DNA of 64,000 bases from Borrelia hermsii DAH (GTDB taxonomy: Bacteria > Spirochaetota > Spirochaetia > Borreliales > Borreliaceae), in the NCBI RefSeq assembly GCF_023035675.1, contig NZ_CP073136.1, positions 310,001 to 374,000 on the forward strand, read 5' to 3'. Below are positions 45,408-55,232 of the stretch, in pieces. Positions within the stretch are counted from its first letter, which is position 1. Every line of letters begins with the position of its first letter. Position numbers and translations under genes: made by a program. The notes under the pieces were generated by a model. The model was not told the DNA's origin. It saw nothing but the letters and a program-made list of their open reading frames with translations, and searched no databases.

Positions 45408-47501
45408 CTAAATCTTAGAAAGTCCCTTAATATGACTTGGGCTTAAAATAGCTTTCTTACCATTCCTTAAATTAATCTTAATAAATGACTCACCGTTCTG
45501 ATACCACTTATCAACAATTAATCCATGCTCACCATTATAAGTTATATAATCTCCAATATTAAAGCTTTTATTACCACTTTTTGAAAAAAAATATTTGAAA
45601 TTATCTTTTAAATATTCTGGAACAAAAACAATATCATAATTATCTTTGTTAATATCTTGAAAAAAGACCGACATAGCTGTATTTCTTAGCATTCCTCCAA
45701 AAAATCTCTGCAAATTAATTGTAACAATAAGTTCAAATTTAGCTCTAGTAATAGCAACATAAAAAAGCCTTCTTTCCTCCTCTATCCGCTCCTCAGTCAA
45801 TTCCTCAATCTCAGCAGGCAACAATCCCTTCTCAAGACCAGATATTATAACTCTATCAAACTCAAGTCCCTTAACCCCATGAATTGAAGAGAGTAATACA
45901 CTAGACTTAGAATCTCCATGAATTAAAGGTGAAAGGGATGAATTTTCCAGAAATATTACAAGTCCCTCGAAACTGCCTGAGTATTCAACTCCACTACTAA
46001 TAAGTTCATCAATATTTTTAAATTTGTCGTCCTTATCAAATTTTTGATAAAAATCCCAAAATCCAGCTCTAATTGCAACATCTTTAATAAATTCAGATAA
46101 ATTTATATAAACATCTCTTCGTATATTTTTCTCTAGATCATCATACAAACTTAAAAAAGCAACAAGAGAATCTCTTGCTTTGCCCTTCAGATTCTCAACA
46201 GCTCTTTTACTTGCAAGAATTAAATCAAAATTGACATCGCGATCATTTAGCATTGCAATTATTTTATCCGTAGTAGTCTTACCAATTCCCCTAGCAGGTT
46301 TATTTATTACTCTTAAGAAAGAAATTTTATCTTTTTTATTTACAAAAAGCCTTAAAAGAGAAATTACATCTTTAATTTCCCCTCTCTCATAAAATCTAAT
46401 TGAACCTAATATTTTGTGTGGAATATTATGTTTTAAAAAAGCCTTCTCAAACTGCAAGGATTGGTAATTAAATCTATAAAGAACTGCTGTCTCAAGTTCG
46501 TCTTCAAGAAGGAAGTTAGAAAAATATTCAGCCTCCTCTGCAGGACTTCGAAAGACAAAAAATTTTATCTTCTTGCCCATCTTATTTTCTGTAAATATTA
46601 CTTTTTCATATCGATTTCTATTCTTTGAAATAACATCATTTGAAACATTAACAATGCTTAAACTGGAACGATAATTTTGTACCAAGTAATATTTAGACAC
46701 ATTATTAAATACTTTTTCAAATTCAAGAATATTTTCAACTCTAGCACCTCTAAAAGAATAGATAGACTGATCCTCATCTCCTACCACCATAAAATGCATA
46801 TTTTCACAATAAAGCTCTTTTAAAAACAAAAACTGTGCATAATTAGTATCTTGATATTCATCTACAAAAATAGCCTTAAATTTTCTCTGCACTCTCATCT
46901 TTATATCTTCACAATTTCTTAACATCAAAACGGTCTTAAGAATAAGATCAGCAAAATCCAAAGCATTATTTCTAGATTTTTCTTGTTCATAAAACTCAAT
47001 ATCAGCGTAACTTTTCTCATCAAGATCACAATAATTATTTAAAAAGCAATTTTCTTTATACTTAAGTATGAAAGATGCAACATGCTTTGCAAGTTCAATG
47101 GTTGACGCAAGTCCAATTTGCTTAACAAACCTAACAACATCATTAGTATCCCAAATTGTAAAATTTGAATCATAATTCTTATCAAATTCTTTAAAATAAA
47201 GTCTTAAAAGCCAAGCACCAAAAGAATGAAAAGTTTGGATATGTAAAGCCTTATTCAAATTAAAAAGATAATTTAGTCTAAAATTCATCTCATTTGCTGC
47301 TTTATTTGTAAATGTTAAAGCAAGAATCTCTTCTGGTCTTAATTTCATTTCCTTTATTAAGTGCGTGATTTTAGCTGTTATAACCCTTGTTTTACCACTA
47401 CCTGGACCTGCCAAAACAAGAATGGGATTTTTAGTATCATCTAAGACAATTTGTTTCTGAGTAGAATTTAAACTAAAGAGAAATTTTTCTATTCTGTCCA
47501 T
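45408..47501 (-). CDS. uvrD: UvrD/PcrA-type superfamily 1A DNA helicase
   Basis: 697-residue 3'-5' helicase. All SF1A motifs are seen: Q-motif FSLNSTQKQIV, Walker A LAGPGSGKTRVIT, Ia LALTFTNKAANEM, II FVDEYQDTNYAQ, III VVGDEDQSIYSFRGA, IV YRSS, V SSIHGVKGLEFDRVII and VI RRLFYVAITRAK. Roles are in excision repair and removal of blocks from forks. The C-terminal tail holds a small beta domain (GDYITYNGEHGLIVDKW), as in PcrA. It overlaps the upstream RodZ-like gene by one base. Confidence 0.95.
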   Translation of the reverse strand: MDRIEKFLFSLNSTQKQIVLDDTKNPILVLAGPGSGKTRVITAKITHLIKEMKLRPEEILALTFTNKAANEMNFRLNYLFNLNKALHIQTFHSFGAWLLRLYFKEFDKNYDSNFTIWDTNDVVRFVKQIGLASTIELAKHVASFILKYKENCFLNNYCDLDEKSYADIEFYEQEKSRNNALDFADLILKTVLMLRNCEDIKMRVQRKFKAIFVDEYQDTNYAQFLFLKELYCENMHFMVVGDEDQSIYSFRGARVENILEFEKVFNNVSKYYLVQNYRSSLSIVNVSNDVISKNRNRYEKVIFTENKMGKKIKFFVFRSPAEEAEYFSNFLLEDELETAVLYRFNYQSLQFEKAFLKHNIPHKILGSIRFYERGEIKDVISLLRLFVNKKDKISFLRVINKPARGIGKTTTDKIIAMLNDRDVNFDLILASKRAVENLKGKARDSLVAFLSLYDDLEKNIRRDVYINLSEFIKDVAIRAGFWDFYQKFDKDDKFKNIDELISSGVEYSGSFEGLVIFLENSSLSPLIHGDSKSSVLLSSIHGVKGLEFDRVIISGLEKGLLPAEIEELTEERIEEERRLFYVAITRAKFELIVTINLQRFFGGMLRNTAMSVFFQDINKDNYDIVFVPEYLKDNFKYFFSKSGNKSFNIGDYITYNGEHGLIVDKWYQNGESFIKINLRNGKKAILSPSHIKGLSKI

Positions 47502-48700
47502 TAATAAACTTCAGAAACTTTAAGATCAAAACCCCCAGGGGTTTTTAACCAAAAAAATTGAACTGCCATTATTTCTCTTTTATAATTTCTTAAAATAGAA
47601 GTAATATCCTTACCTTGAAGAACAATATTAACATCAGAGAGTCTTGATAAAAACAGGATCAAAGATCTTTTGAAATTTAAACCAAGAGGAACCCCCTTAG
47701 ATACAAACAAAGATTTACCATAAAGATTATCATCATCAGCATATCTTAAAAACGTATCGTTCAAAAACCTAATAACTAAATCAATGTTGGAAATATCTTG
47801 AGAAGAATATACAGTAGGATATTCATTAATCACTCTACTCTTAGGACCATTAACTTCAAATCCCCAATTTAAAACATTAAATCTACTAGAAAGATTAGTT
47901 TCAAGCACATATTCAACATTGAACATAAAAGATTCCAAGCTCACATGGGCTTTTCGAACCTTACCTTGAGAACAATTATCATACACAATCTTAACTTTGA
48001 TATTATCATTCAAATCTATTTCACGAGATTTGCCTAAGCTAAAAACATATCGTCCATTTTGAAAATCATTTGTAATAACTAAATCATCATTAACAAAAGA
48101 AACTTTGTACTTTGCAATAGAATTGCCATGAACTAAAGATAAAAAATCACCATCTCCAAGTGCAACGTTCCAAAAACTTTCCTTATCAAAAAAAACTTCA
48201 TGCATTTCTGGGGCTCGCCTTGTAGCATGATTTACTTTAAAAATTCTTCCTAAGAATTGTTTAAATCCACTGAAATTCGAAATTAAAAGTATTAGTAATA
48301 TAGCACTCATTACTCCTACCAATATTTTAATCACCCTAGAAAAATCTATCTTTAAAATATCGAAATACTTACTCCCAAGCCTACCTTCATTCACAAAATT
48401 TGAATTGCCATTTTGATCATCAGTCTTAATTCCAATATAACTACTATTAAGTCTTCTCTTATATTCCTTAAAAAGAGATGAGACATACCAAATATCAACT
48501 CCTAAATACTCGCTGTAAGTTCTTAAGAATCCTACAGCTAAAACCTCATTTGGAAATGATTCAATATTAGAATCTTCAAGTGCTTTAAGATATTTAACAG
48601 AAATCCTAATATCATCAGATATCATCTCAAGAGTTAAACCCTTATCAATCCGAGTCTTCTTTAAAAAATCTCCAAATCTAATGAAATTATTTCTTTCCAT
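47501..48700 (-). CDS. RodZ-like membrane protein with N-terminal HTH, BB0345-like
   Basis: 399 residues: an N-terminal RodZ-type helix-turn-helix (about 5-75: FGDFLKKTRIDKGLTLEMISDDI ... VGFLRTYSEYLGVD), a linker, one transmembrane helix (about 123-143) and a periplasmic C-terminal domain. RodZ links MreB to the cell-wall machinery. The family's C-terminal DUF4115 region is not obvious and the periplasmic part is longer than usual, so the role is inferred. It lies eleven bases after the LolA gene. Confidence 0.8.
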   Translation of the reverse strand: MERNNFIRFGDFLKKTRIDKGLTLEMISDDIRISVKYLKALEDSNIESFPNEVLAVGFLRTYSEYLGVDIWYVSSLFKEYKRRLNSSYIGIKTDDQNGNSNFVNEGRLGSKYFDILKIDFSRVIKILVGVMSAILLILLISNFSGFKQFLGRIFKVNHATRRAPEMHEVFFDKESFWNVALGDGDFLSLVHGNSIAKYKVSFVNDDLVITNDFQNGRYVFSLGKSREIDLNDNIKVKIVYDNCSQGKVRKAHVSLESFMFNVEYVLETNLSSRFNVLNWGFEVNGPKSRVINEYPTVYSSQDISNIDLVIRFLNDTFLRYADDDNLYGKSLFVSKGVPLGLNFKRSLILFLSRLSDVNIVLQGKDITSILRNYKREIMAVQFFWLKTPGGFDLKVSEVY

Positions 48701-48711
48701 CTATTAACACC

Positions 48712-49368
48712 TCAAGTTTTTTTAACATCATATAAAAAATTATCCACCTTATTTGAAGTTTTTGGCAGATCATATTTAAATCTACTATCAGGAATCCCAA
48801 CATTAAACTTCACAGATAAAAAATCAATAATTATTTCTCGACCACCACCTGTTGGATAAGCAATAACTCGCCTAATTGCACCACTTTGTGTAAAAGCAAT
48901 CATAAAGGAATCAATCGTAGCAGCACCCCTATAAAGCCGCCTTGAAAAAGTCAATTTTATAAAATTCTCTGTACTCCCCCCTCCCCCAGATTCGTCAAGA
49001 GGTTCTAAATTGGGAGAATTAGTATAAGAGACACTATACTCAGTACTTAAAATATTCATAAAACCACTTCCTGCCTTTCCCATAGTCAACTGTTGTCTAA
49101 AAGAAGTACCAAGAGATGGAACATAAACGGTTAAAACCTCTCCATCACTTACAAAAACCTGATTATTTGAATCTAAATTAACAATAAATTTATCGGGAAA
49201 TTTATATAACAAAGTTCCCGTTTGCTTCAATCCTTTTATATTAAGACTAATCTTAGCCTGAATATCTTCTACATTTTGGTATTTCAAATAAACATTCTCA
49301 AAATACTGATTGGCAGATACTTGAGCAAAAATCAAACAAGGAAACAAAATTAATATTATTTTCTTCAT
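48712..49368 (-). CDS. lolA: Periplasmic outer-membrane lipoprotein carrier LolA
   Basis: 218 residues with a signal peptide (MKKIILILFPCLIFAQVSA) and the LolA fold pattern: YLKYQNVEDIQAKISLNIKG, GTLLYKFPDKFIVN, NNQVFVSDGEVLTVYVPSLG. The B. burgdorferi homologue BB0346 is an essential periplasmic LolA. It ferries lipoproteins to the outer membrane, important in a genus with very many lipoproteins. A Gly/Ser-rich insert (ESGGGGSTEN) sits mid-protein. Confidence 0.88.
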   Translation of the reverse strand: MKKIILILFPCLIFAQVSANQYFENVYLKYQNVEDIQAKISLNIKGLKQTGTLLYKFPDKFIVNLDSNNQVFVSDGEVLTVYVPSLGTSFRQQLTMGKAGSGFMNILSTEYSVSYTNSPNLEPLDESGGGGSTENFIKLTFSRRLYRGAATIDSFMIAFTQSGAIRRVIAYPTGGGREIIIDFLSVKFNVGIPDSRFKYDLPKTSNKVDNFLYDVKKT

Positions 49369-49447
49369 TATAAAAACTCGTATATTACTAAGCTAAATTT
49401 AATAACAAATACATTGCACGATCTACGTCTAATATCAATAGTACAAC

Positions 49448-49476
49448 TTGTTATGATAAGCTATTATTTATAATAT
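49448..49476 (+). promoter_or_regulatory. Sigma-70 promoter for the NFACT-family gene
   Basis: TTGTTA (49448-49453), 17 bases, TAATAT (49471-49476). The predicted transcript start is about 48 bases before the ATG at 49531. Confidence 0.6.
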
Positions 49477-49530
49477 ACCATTTTGCAAACTAATAATAAA
49501 CATATTTAGCAAAAGATCAAAGGAAACAAA

Positions 49531-50946
49531 ATGTCATTAAACTACAACGAAATAAACGTTTTACTTCAAGAATTGCCGTTTAAAAATTCATTTTTAAGAA
49601 AAATCAAACAACCTAACCACAAAACTTTGGTTATGGAACTTTATAATAAAGAAATAAATGAAAAAAATTTTAATGTATTAATTGCACTAGAGCCAAAAAA
49701 AACGAGAATTCACAAAACAAACAAGAAATTTGCAAATATTAAACCTTCTTTAAGATTTTTTGAATTTTTAAAATCCAAAGTTCAAAATGGTAAAATATCT
49801 GAAGCATATCAAATAAAAAATGAAAGAATAATTTTAATTAAAGTGCTTAAAGACAAAATAACAATCTTTATTTTCATAAAATTATGGCCATCATCTCCTA
49901 ACATAATTGTAACAGATGCAAATTTTAAAATCCTTGATGCATATTATAGAAGACCAAACTCAAAAGAAATTACAGGTGAAATATTCACAAAAGTCAAAGA
50001 AATTATTGAAAATAATGATATAACTGACAAAAATGAGGTTAATCTCAAAGATGGATACAACAATGAACTATCTTACTCCGAATTTATTGAAAATTACTAT
50101 GATGATTTAGAAATAAAAGAGACTCAAGCACAAAACATAGAGCTACTTAAGAAAAAATATGAAAAAGAAAAAATAAATTTAGAAAAAAAAATAAGCTTTC
50201 TAGAGAAACAAATAAAATCAATTGAAACAATCGGGGCTCAAAGAGAAAAGGGTGAGCTGATCTTATTAAACATTAATAAAATAAAAAAAGGAATGGATAC
50301 AATTATTTTAAAAAATCACAATGGAGAACAAATTAAAATAATGCTAGATAAAGCATTACTCCCTCAAGATAATGCTTTAAAATACTTTAAAGAATACAAA
50401 AAGAATAAAAATGCTTTAAAAATTATACAAGAACAATTAGAACATGCAAAAACACAATACGATGCATTAATATTAAATACAACTTGCATAGACTCGCAAA
50501 ACTGTATTACGCTGGCAAATGAAAGAATCAAAAAACAAAAAATCATACAAAAACCATCTATTGGTCTTAATTTCATATCTTATGGATTTGAAATTGTTGT
50601 GGGCAGAAATGCAAAAGAAAACGATGAACTTTTAAGAAGCTGGGCAAAGGGAAATGATTACTGGTTACATACAAGAGACTATCCTGGTGCTTACGTATTT
50701 ATTAGGAATAAAAAAGACAAAACACCTCCTCTTGAAGTCCTGATAGATGCTGGCAACTTATGTGTGTTTTATACAAAACCTGCAAGACAATCGGGTGAAG
50801 CTGATCTTTACTATACTAATGTTAAACATTTAAGAAGAATTAAAGGGGGCAAAAAAGGACTTGTAATACCTAATAGGGAAAAAAACTTAAATATTAAACT
50901 AGATCCCAAAATATTAAACAAGCTAAAACAAAATTTAAGTTCATGA
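49531..50946 (+). CDS. NFACT-family protein (RqcH/FbpA-like), BB0347-like
   Basis: 471 residues: a short NFACT-N part (about 1-150), a coiled-coil M region (about 190-310, with GELILLNINKIKKGMDTI and LLPQDNALKYFKEYKKNK) and the NFACT-R domain (about 345-460: FEIVVGRNAKENDELLRSWAKGNDYWLHT, then PGAYVFIR and GEADLYYTNVKHLRRIKGGKKG). RqcH binds stalled 60S/50S-peptidyl-tRNA and adds alanine tails; in B. burgdorferi the homologue is described as a fibronectin-binding protein. The helix-hairpin-helix region usual between N and M parts seems absent, making it about 100 residues short. Confidence 0.88.
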   Translation: MSLNYNEINVLLQELPFKNSFLRKIKQPNHKTLVMELYNKEINEKNFNVLIALEPKKTRIHKTNKKFANIKPSLRFFEFLKSKVQNGKISEAYQIKNERIILIKVLKDKITIFIFIKLWPSSPNIIVTDANFKILDAYYRRPNSKEITGEIFTKVKEIIENNDITDKNEVNLKDGYNNELSYSEFIENYYDDLEIKETQAQNIELLKKKYEKEKINLEKKISFLEKQIKSIETIGAQREKGELILLNINKIKKGMDTIILKNHNGEQIKIMLDKALLPQDNALKYFKEYKKNKNALKIIQEQLEHAKTQYDALILNTTCIDSQNCITLANERIKKQKIIQKPSIGLNFISYGFEIVVGRNAKENDELLRSWAKGNDYWLHTRDYPGAYVFIRNKKDKTPPLEVLIDAGNLCVFYTKPARQSGEADLYYTNVKHLRRIKGGKKGLVIPNREKNLNIKLDPKILNKLKQNLSS

Positions 50947-50995
50947 TATATGATAATTTAATCTTAAAATGAAATGACAAGTTCTTAAAAAAATA

Positions 50996-51024
50996 TTGTT
51001 ATTGGTGATTAAAAAGCATAAAAT
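50996..51024 (+). promoter_or_regulatory. Sigma-70 promoter of pyk
   Basis: TTGTTA (50996-51001), 17 bases, TAAAAT (51019-51024), followed by a short leader with TAGGAG and the pyk ATG at 51049. Confidence 0.6.
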
Positions 51025-51048
51025 TTAAATACTGTAGGAGAAAAATAA

Positions 51049-52482
51049 ATGATACAAAAATTAACAAAAATAGTAGCAACAATATCTGACCTCAGATGTG
51101 ATCCAGAACATATAAAAGAGTTATATGAAGCAGGGGTAAATGTAATAAGACTTAACACTGCACATCAATCTCATGACGATGCAATAAAAGTAATAAACAA
51201 TGTTAGGCAAGTTTCAAATAAAATAGCATTAATGATTGATACAAAAGGACCAGAAGTTAGAACAGCCAATATTGAAAATCCCATTACTGTGAAGATAGGA
51301 GACAAAATAATAATCTCAACATCACCTATCAATGAATCTAATTCATTGCAAACCAACTATGAGGGCTTTGTAAATGAAGTTCCAAATGGATCAAAAATCC
51401 TTATTGATGATGGCGAACTTGAAATGATTGTCATCGAAAAACTCGCAGACAGATTAATCTGTGAAGTTAAAAATGATGGTCATATCAAAAACAAAAAATC
51501 AATCAATACACCAGGAATTCCACTTAAACTACAATCTGTCACTGAAAAGGATAAGGGATTTATTGAACTTGCCGCAAAACAAAATATTGATTTTATTGCC
51601 CACTCATTTGTAAGACATGCAAAAGACATTCAAGACGTTAAAGATATATTAAATACTGCTGGAAATCCAGATGTCAAAATTATTGCCAAGGTTGAAAATC
51701 AAGAAGGAATTGATAATATTGAAGAGATTGCAAAGGCTTCTTATGGGATTATGGTTGCAAGGGGCGATATGGGAGTCGAAATACCTGCTGAAGATGTTCC
51801 TTTGGCACAAATTAAAATAACAAAAACCTGCATTAAATATGGAATACCCGTAATTACCGCAACACAAATGCTGCACACAATGATTGAAAATCCAAGACCT
51901 ACAAGAGCAGAGGTTTCCGATGTTGCTAATGCAATTCTAAATGGCACAGATGCCATAATGTTATCTGGTGAGACAGCTTATGGCAAATACCCACTCGAAG
52001 CTGTTAAGATGATGACTAAAATTGCTATAGAGGTTGAAAAATATAGAGAAAAAACACTATTTAAAGATGAAATTTTCTGCAGCAAAAAGATCATAAGAAA
52101 CTATATTATTAAATGTGCAATTGATGCAACCAAGATAATGCCTGTTAAAGCTATTATTGTTGATTCACTTAAGGGAAGAACCGCAAGAATAATGGCAACA
52201 TACAGAGCAAGTGTACCTCTATTTATTACAACAAATAATGAAAGGATAGCAAGGGAATTATCACTTTCTTACGGTGTTTATTCTAATCTTGTCGATCATA
52301 ACTTCAAGGGAACAACTGAATTCGTAGTAACTTCTCTTGAAATGCTGAAAACACAAGGCATAGTTAAAGATTCAGATATTGTAGTAATTATCTCTGGAAA
52401 TCCAAACAGAGCTACCAACAAAGGTACAGAATTTATGGAAATAAATACAGTAGAAGACGCAATTAAGGAACGAAACCTATAA
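51049..52482 (+). CDS. pyk: Pyruvate kinase
   Basis: 477-residue enzyme making pyruvate and ATP from phosphoenolpyruvate. Motifs: INVIRLNTAHQS-type substrate loop (VNVIRLNTAH), MIDTKGPEVR, the catalytic-lysine block KIIAKVENQEG, MVARGDMGVEIP, ITATQMLHTMIENPRPTRAEVSDVA split over the ADP/K+ region, and DAIMLSGETAYGKYP. The C-terminal regulatory domain is complete. AGGAG ribosome site. With eno it covers the last steps of glycolysis. Confidence 0.97.
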   Translation: MIQKLTKIVATISDLRCDPEHIKELYEAGVNVIRLNTAHQSHDDAIKVINNVRQVSNKIALMIDTKGPEVRTANIENPITVKIGDKIIISTSPINESNSLQTNYEGFVNEVPNGSKILIDDGELEMIVIEKLADRLICEVKNDGHIKNKKSINTPGIPLKLQSVTEKDKGFIELAAKQNIDFIAHSFVRHAKDIQDVKDILNTAGNPDVKIIAKVENQEGIDNIEEIAKASYGIMVARGDMGVEIPAEDVPLAQIKITKTCIKYGIPVITATQMLHTMIENPRPTRAEVSDVANAILNGTDAIMLSGETAYGKYPLEAVKMMTKIAIEVEKYREKTLFKDEIFCSKKIIRNYIIKCAIDATKIMPVKAIIVDSLKGRTARIMATYRASVPLFITTNNERIARELSLSYGVYSNLVDHNFKGTTEFVVTSLEMLKTQGIVKDSDIVVIISGNPNRATNKGTEFMEINTVEDAIKERNL

Positions 52483-52499
52483 AGAAAATAAGAAACAGT

Positions 52500-53240
52500 T
52501 TGGTTGATAATATATTTTATTCAACTAATACTTGCAACCCAGAATTATTTAATCTAAATAAAAGAAAAACTCATAAAGCACTTCTAACTAGCTATGGTGC
52601 CTATGAGTTTTTCTTAAGCAATATTAATTTATTTCAAAAGGTCATAGCACATAATACAAAAAATGTGTTTATATTCTCACAAACAAAAGAAAATTCACAG
52701 ATTAATATTTCAGATCATAAATCTTGGAAATTCTTTAATAAAATAATTGATGTCAATTTAGATATAATAAATCTAATAAAAAACTTTGAATTTACAAGTA
52801 TAGAAAATAAAATAATAGAAAATGACCATAAGATTGAAATTGTATTAAATTTTATTAAAGATATAACACAAGATATAAAAATTATTCCTATTATTTTAGG
52901 TAAACTTAAAAATCAAACTCTAAGAGAATTTAGTACATTTTTAAAACCATTTACAACAAAGAAAGAAAATTCTTTTATATTTCTCTCTCACTTTATCTCA
53001 CGCTCTACAAACTTAAATAAAGCCATTCAACTGGCAACAACATTAAAGGAACTCTTAAATAGGCCTAATTTAAATCCATCAACTCTATTAGAATATTATA
53101 ATGCGCGCAAAATATTACCTGAAAACATAGATGCAATCATCTTAATTTGCAAGCTTTTCCAAAAATTTGAATTTACAAACCACAATATTGTTAACAACAA
53201 CAATGAACATTCAATAATAGAAAACGTATTAATAAACTAA
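52500..53240 (+). CDS. Protein of unknown function, BB0349-like
   Basis: 246 residues starting at TTG (52500), 17 bases after pyk, probably co-transcribed. It is very rich in Asn, Ile, Lys and Phe, has no signal peptide or membrane helix, and looks alpha-helical. I recognise no motif. The start codon is uncertain because no good ribosome site is visible. Confidence 0.7.
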   Translation: MVDNIFYSTNTCNPELFNLNKRKTHKALLTSYGAYEFFLSNINLFQKVIAHNTKNVFIFSQTKENSQINISDHKSWKFFNKIIDVNLDIINLIKNFEFTSIENKIIENDHKIEIVLNFIKDITQDIKIIPIILGKLKNQTLREFSTFLKPFTTKKENSFIFLSHFISRSTNLNKAIQLATTLKELLNRPNLNPSTLLEYYNARKILPENIDAIILICKLFQKFEFTNHNIVNNNNEHSIIENVLIN

Positions 53241-53262
53241 AATTGACAAAACACAATTTTTA
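53239..53262. terminator. Candidate bidirectional terminator before rpmB
   Basis: AAAATTG (53239-53245) and CAATTTT (53254-53260) form a 7-bp stem around an 8-base loop, with A and T runs on both sides, at the convergent gene ends. Confidence 0.4.
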
Positions 53263-53538
53263 AATAAAATCTTCTATCTTTTTACAATTTTTCTTCAAAA
53301 AAACGCTAAGACCTACCTTTGAAATACTTCTTAGAGCACTTGCAGAAATCTTAATATTAACACTTTTCCCAAGCTCAGGAATAAAAAATTTCTTATTTAT
53401 TAAATTTACTTTAAAAGTTCTTTTGGTCTTAACGCCAATGTGTTGTCCTGCTCCACCCTTTTTTTTAGCAAGTCCCTTTCTTGGAACATTATTTCCAAAC
53501 ATTGTTCTTTTGCCTGTTATTTCACATTCTCTTCCCAT
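53260..53538 (-). CDS. rpmB: 50S ribosomal protein L28
   Basis: 92 residues with MGRECEITGKRTMFGNNV at the N-terminus, the KRTFKVNL strand and the ISASALRSISKVGLSVFL segment typical of L28. It follows the 519-residue unknown gene by ten bases. Confidence 0.96.
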   Translation of the reverse strand: MGRECEITGKRTMFGNNVPRKGLAKKKGGAGQHIGVKTKRTFKVNLINKKFFIPELGKSVNIKISASALRSISKVGLSVFLKKNCKKIEDFI

Positions 53539-53548
53539 CTAAAATCTC

Positions 53549-55108
53549 CTAAACTGTACTTTTCTTCTCCAAATATAAATCCATCAACTTCAAAAACAAA
53601 TTTAAACTATCAACTACATTTTTAATTATATTACCAAAGTTTACATTATTGCCATAACTTTTAACAAGATCAATATCAAGCTCTTTCCAATTATAAACAA
53701 GCTCCTTTTCTGAAGAAGGTTTCACATAATCTTCTAAACAATCATTCAAACGTCGTCTCAAAGAACTAACTTTTGAATAATACTCATTCAATATGACTAA
53801 AGCCTTTTTATTAATATCTGCTATTATACTTAAGAGCAATTTTTCTGATGACTTATCTCCAACAGAAGCTCTGTGCAAAAGAGCATTTACTCTATTCCCA
53901 TAAGTACCCTGTTCGCCAAGATTATTATCAAAATCAATAAGATTGGAATAAGTGCCAACTAAAGAATGAATGTCATTAGAAATATCTCTAGAAACCTCCA
54001 TATCCTTCCACTGTCCCTTAATAATAAGGATATTAATAATATCGCTTAGATCTTTTTTCACAAAATTAACTGCATGGGTTTTTAAATAACCTAAAAGATC
54101 AGAGTAAACATATCCGGTAGTATTTACAATATTAGACGTAATCTTAGTATTCATACATTCATTATAATTATCTAAACTTACAAGAGTAATTCCATGAAAT
54201 AATTTCTCTGCTAAAAGTTTAGATTTGCTATTCTTTTGGAAAATCTCAATTTTTGCTATCTCATTTGAAACATGTTTAGAGAGATCATTAAAAAACACTT
54301 TTGCCTTTATTTTTGACTTTTTGACACCAGATATAGGTAAATAATCAGGATCACCGCTAACATATTTTATAAGATATAAAATTTCTTTAGTTTTATTTAT
54401 CTCAATTATAGAAGTTAGTGTCTTAAGCCAAACATTTGGTTTAAGAGGAAAATTATCCCTATCTCCATATACCTCTAAAAGAATATCGTAAAGATTTCTC
54501 CAAATAGAAATATCTCTAATAGAATATATACACTCTAAAAAATCTTTAATATCATCAAGAATTACACCACAACTAACAGCACTAAATCTTGGCTTATATA
54601 CAAAATCACCTTCTGGAAATAAACTATCAAAATTTTTAATAATTGAATAATACTGAAACGAAACCAAATCAAAAAAGATATCCAAAGCTCCGCAAGTTTC
54701 ATCTATCAGCCTGATTTGTTCCTGAGTTATATTTTTCAACAAATAATTCAAATTATTATCCAAATTCTTAGGTATATCAGGTGTAAAATTGACTACATCA
54801 TTAGCTGAGAAAGACCAAATATATTCCAAAGCTTGTCTTTGGCTATCACTTAAATACTTTTCAACAACAAAGTGAATTATTTTATTTGAAGATCGATATC
54901 TTTGTACAAAAAACTTGAAAGGAATAAAAGTTTTATAAAGATTATAAATAAATTTAGCGAACTGGGGTAAAGCCTGAATTTTTGAAGCATTAAAAAAACT
55001 GCTAACCTTACTTAGATTATTTTTGACTTCCCTAAGTCTTCTTTGCTTCACTTGCTCAGGGGTAAGCTCTCTGCTAAAGATAGAAACCAAAAAATCAACT
55101 AAACCCAA
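53549..55108 (-). CDS. Large helical protein of unknown function, BB0351-like
   Basis: 519 residues, no signal peptide or clear membrane helix, almost entirely alpha-helical by composition. Spirochetes share proteins of this kind, but I know no function. Start TTG at 55108, with AAGGAGAG about nine bases upstream. It precedes rpmB on the same strand and is divergent from a lipoprotein gene. Confidence 0.78.
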   Translation of the reverse strand: MGLVDFLVSIFSRELTPEQVKQRRLREVKNNLSKVSSFFNASKIQALPQFAKFIYNLYKTFIPFKFFVQRYRSSNKIIHFVVEKYLSDSQRQALEYIWSFSANDVVNFTPDIPKNLDNNLNYLLKNITQEQIRLIDETCGALDIFFDLVSFQYYSIIKNFDSLFPEGDFVYKPRFSAVSCGVILDDIKDFLECIYSIRDISIWRNLYDILLEVYGDRDNFPLKPNVWLKTLTSIIEINKTKEILYLIKYVSGDPDYLPISGVKKSKIKAKVFFNDLSKHVSNEIAKIEIFQKNSKSKLLAEKLFHGITLVSLDNYNECMNTKITSNIVNTTGYVYSDLLGYLKTHAVNFVKKDLSDIINILIIKGQWKDMEVSRDISNDIHSLVGTYSNLIDFDNNLGEQGTYGNRVNALLHRASVGDKSSEKLLLSIIADINKKALVILNEYYSKVSSLRRRLNDCLEDYVKPSSEKELVYNWKELDIDLVKSYGNNVNFGNIIKNVVDSLNLFLKLMDLYLEKKSTV

Positions 55109-55232
55109 ACTAGCTACTCTCCTTTCAGAATAAAATCTTAAGTTCTCAAAGAAACATATAAAATTACAAAATAACTATAAGAATTATACATAATTTATTG
55201 TAAAATGGAAGGGAATAGAACAAATAATTTTT

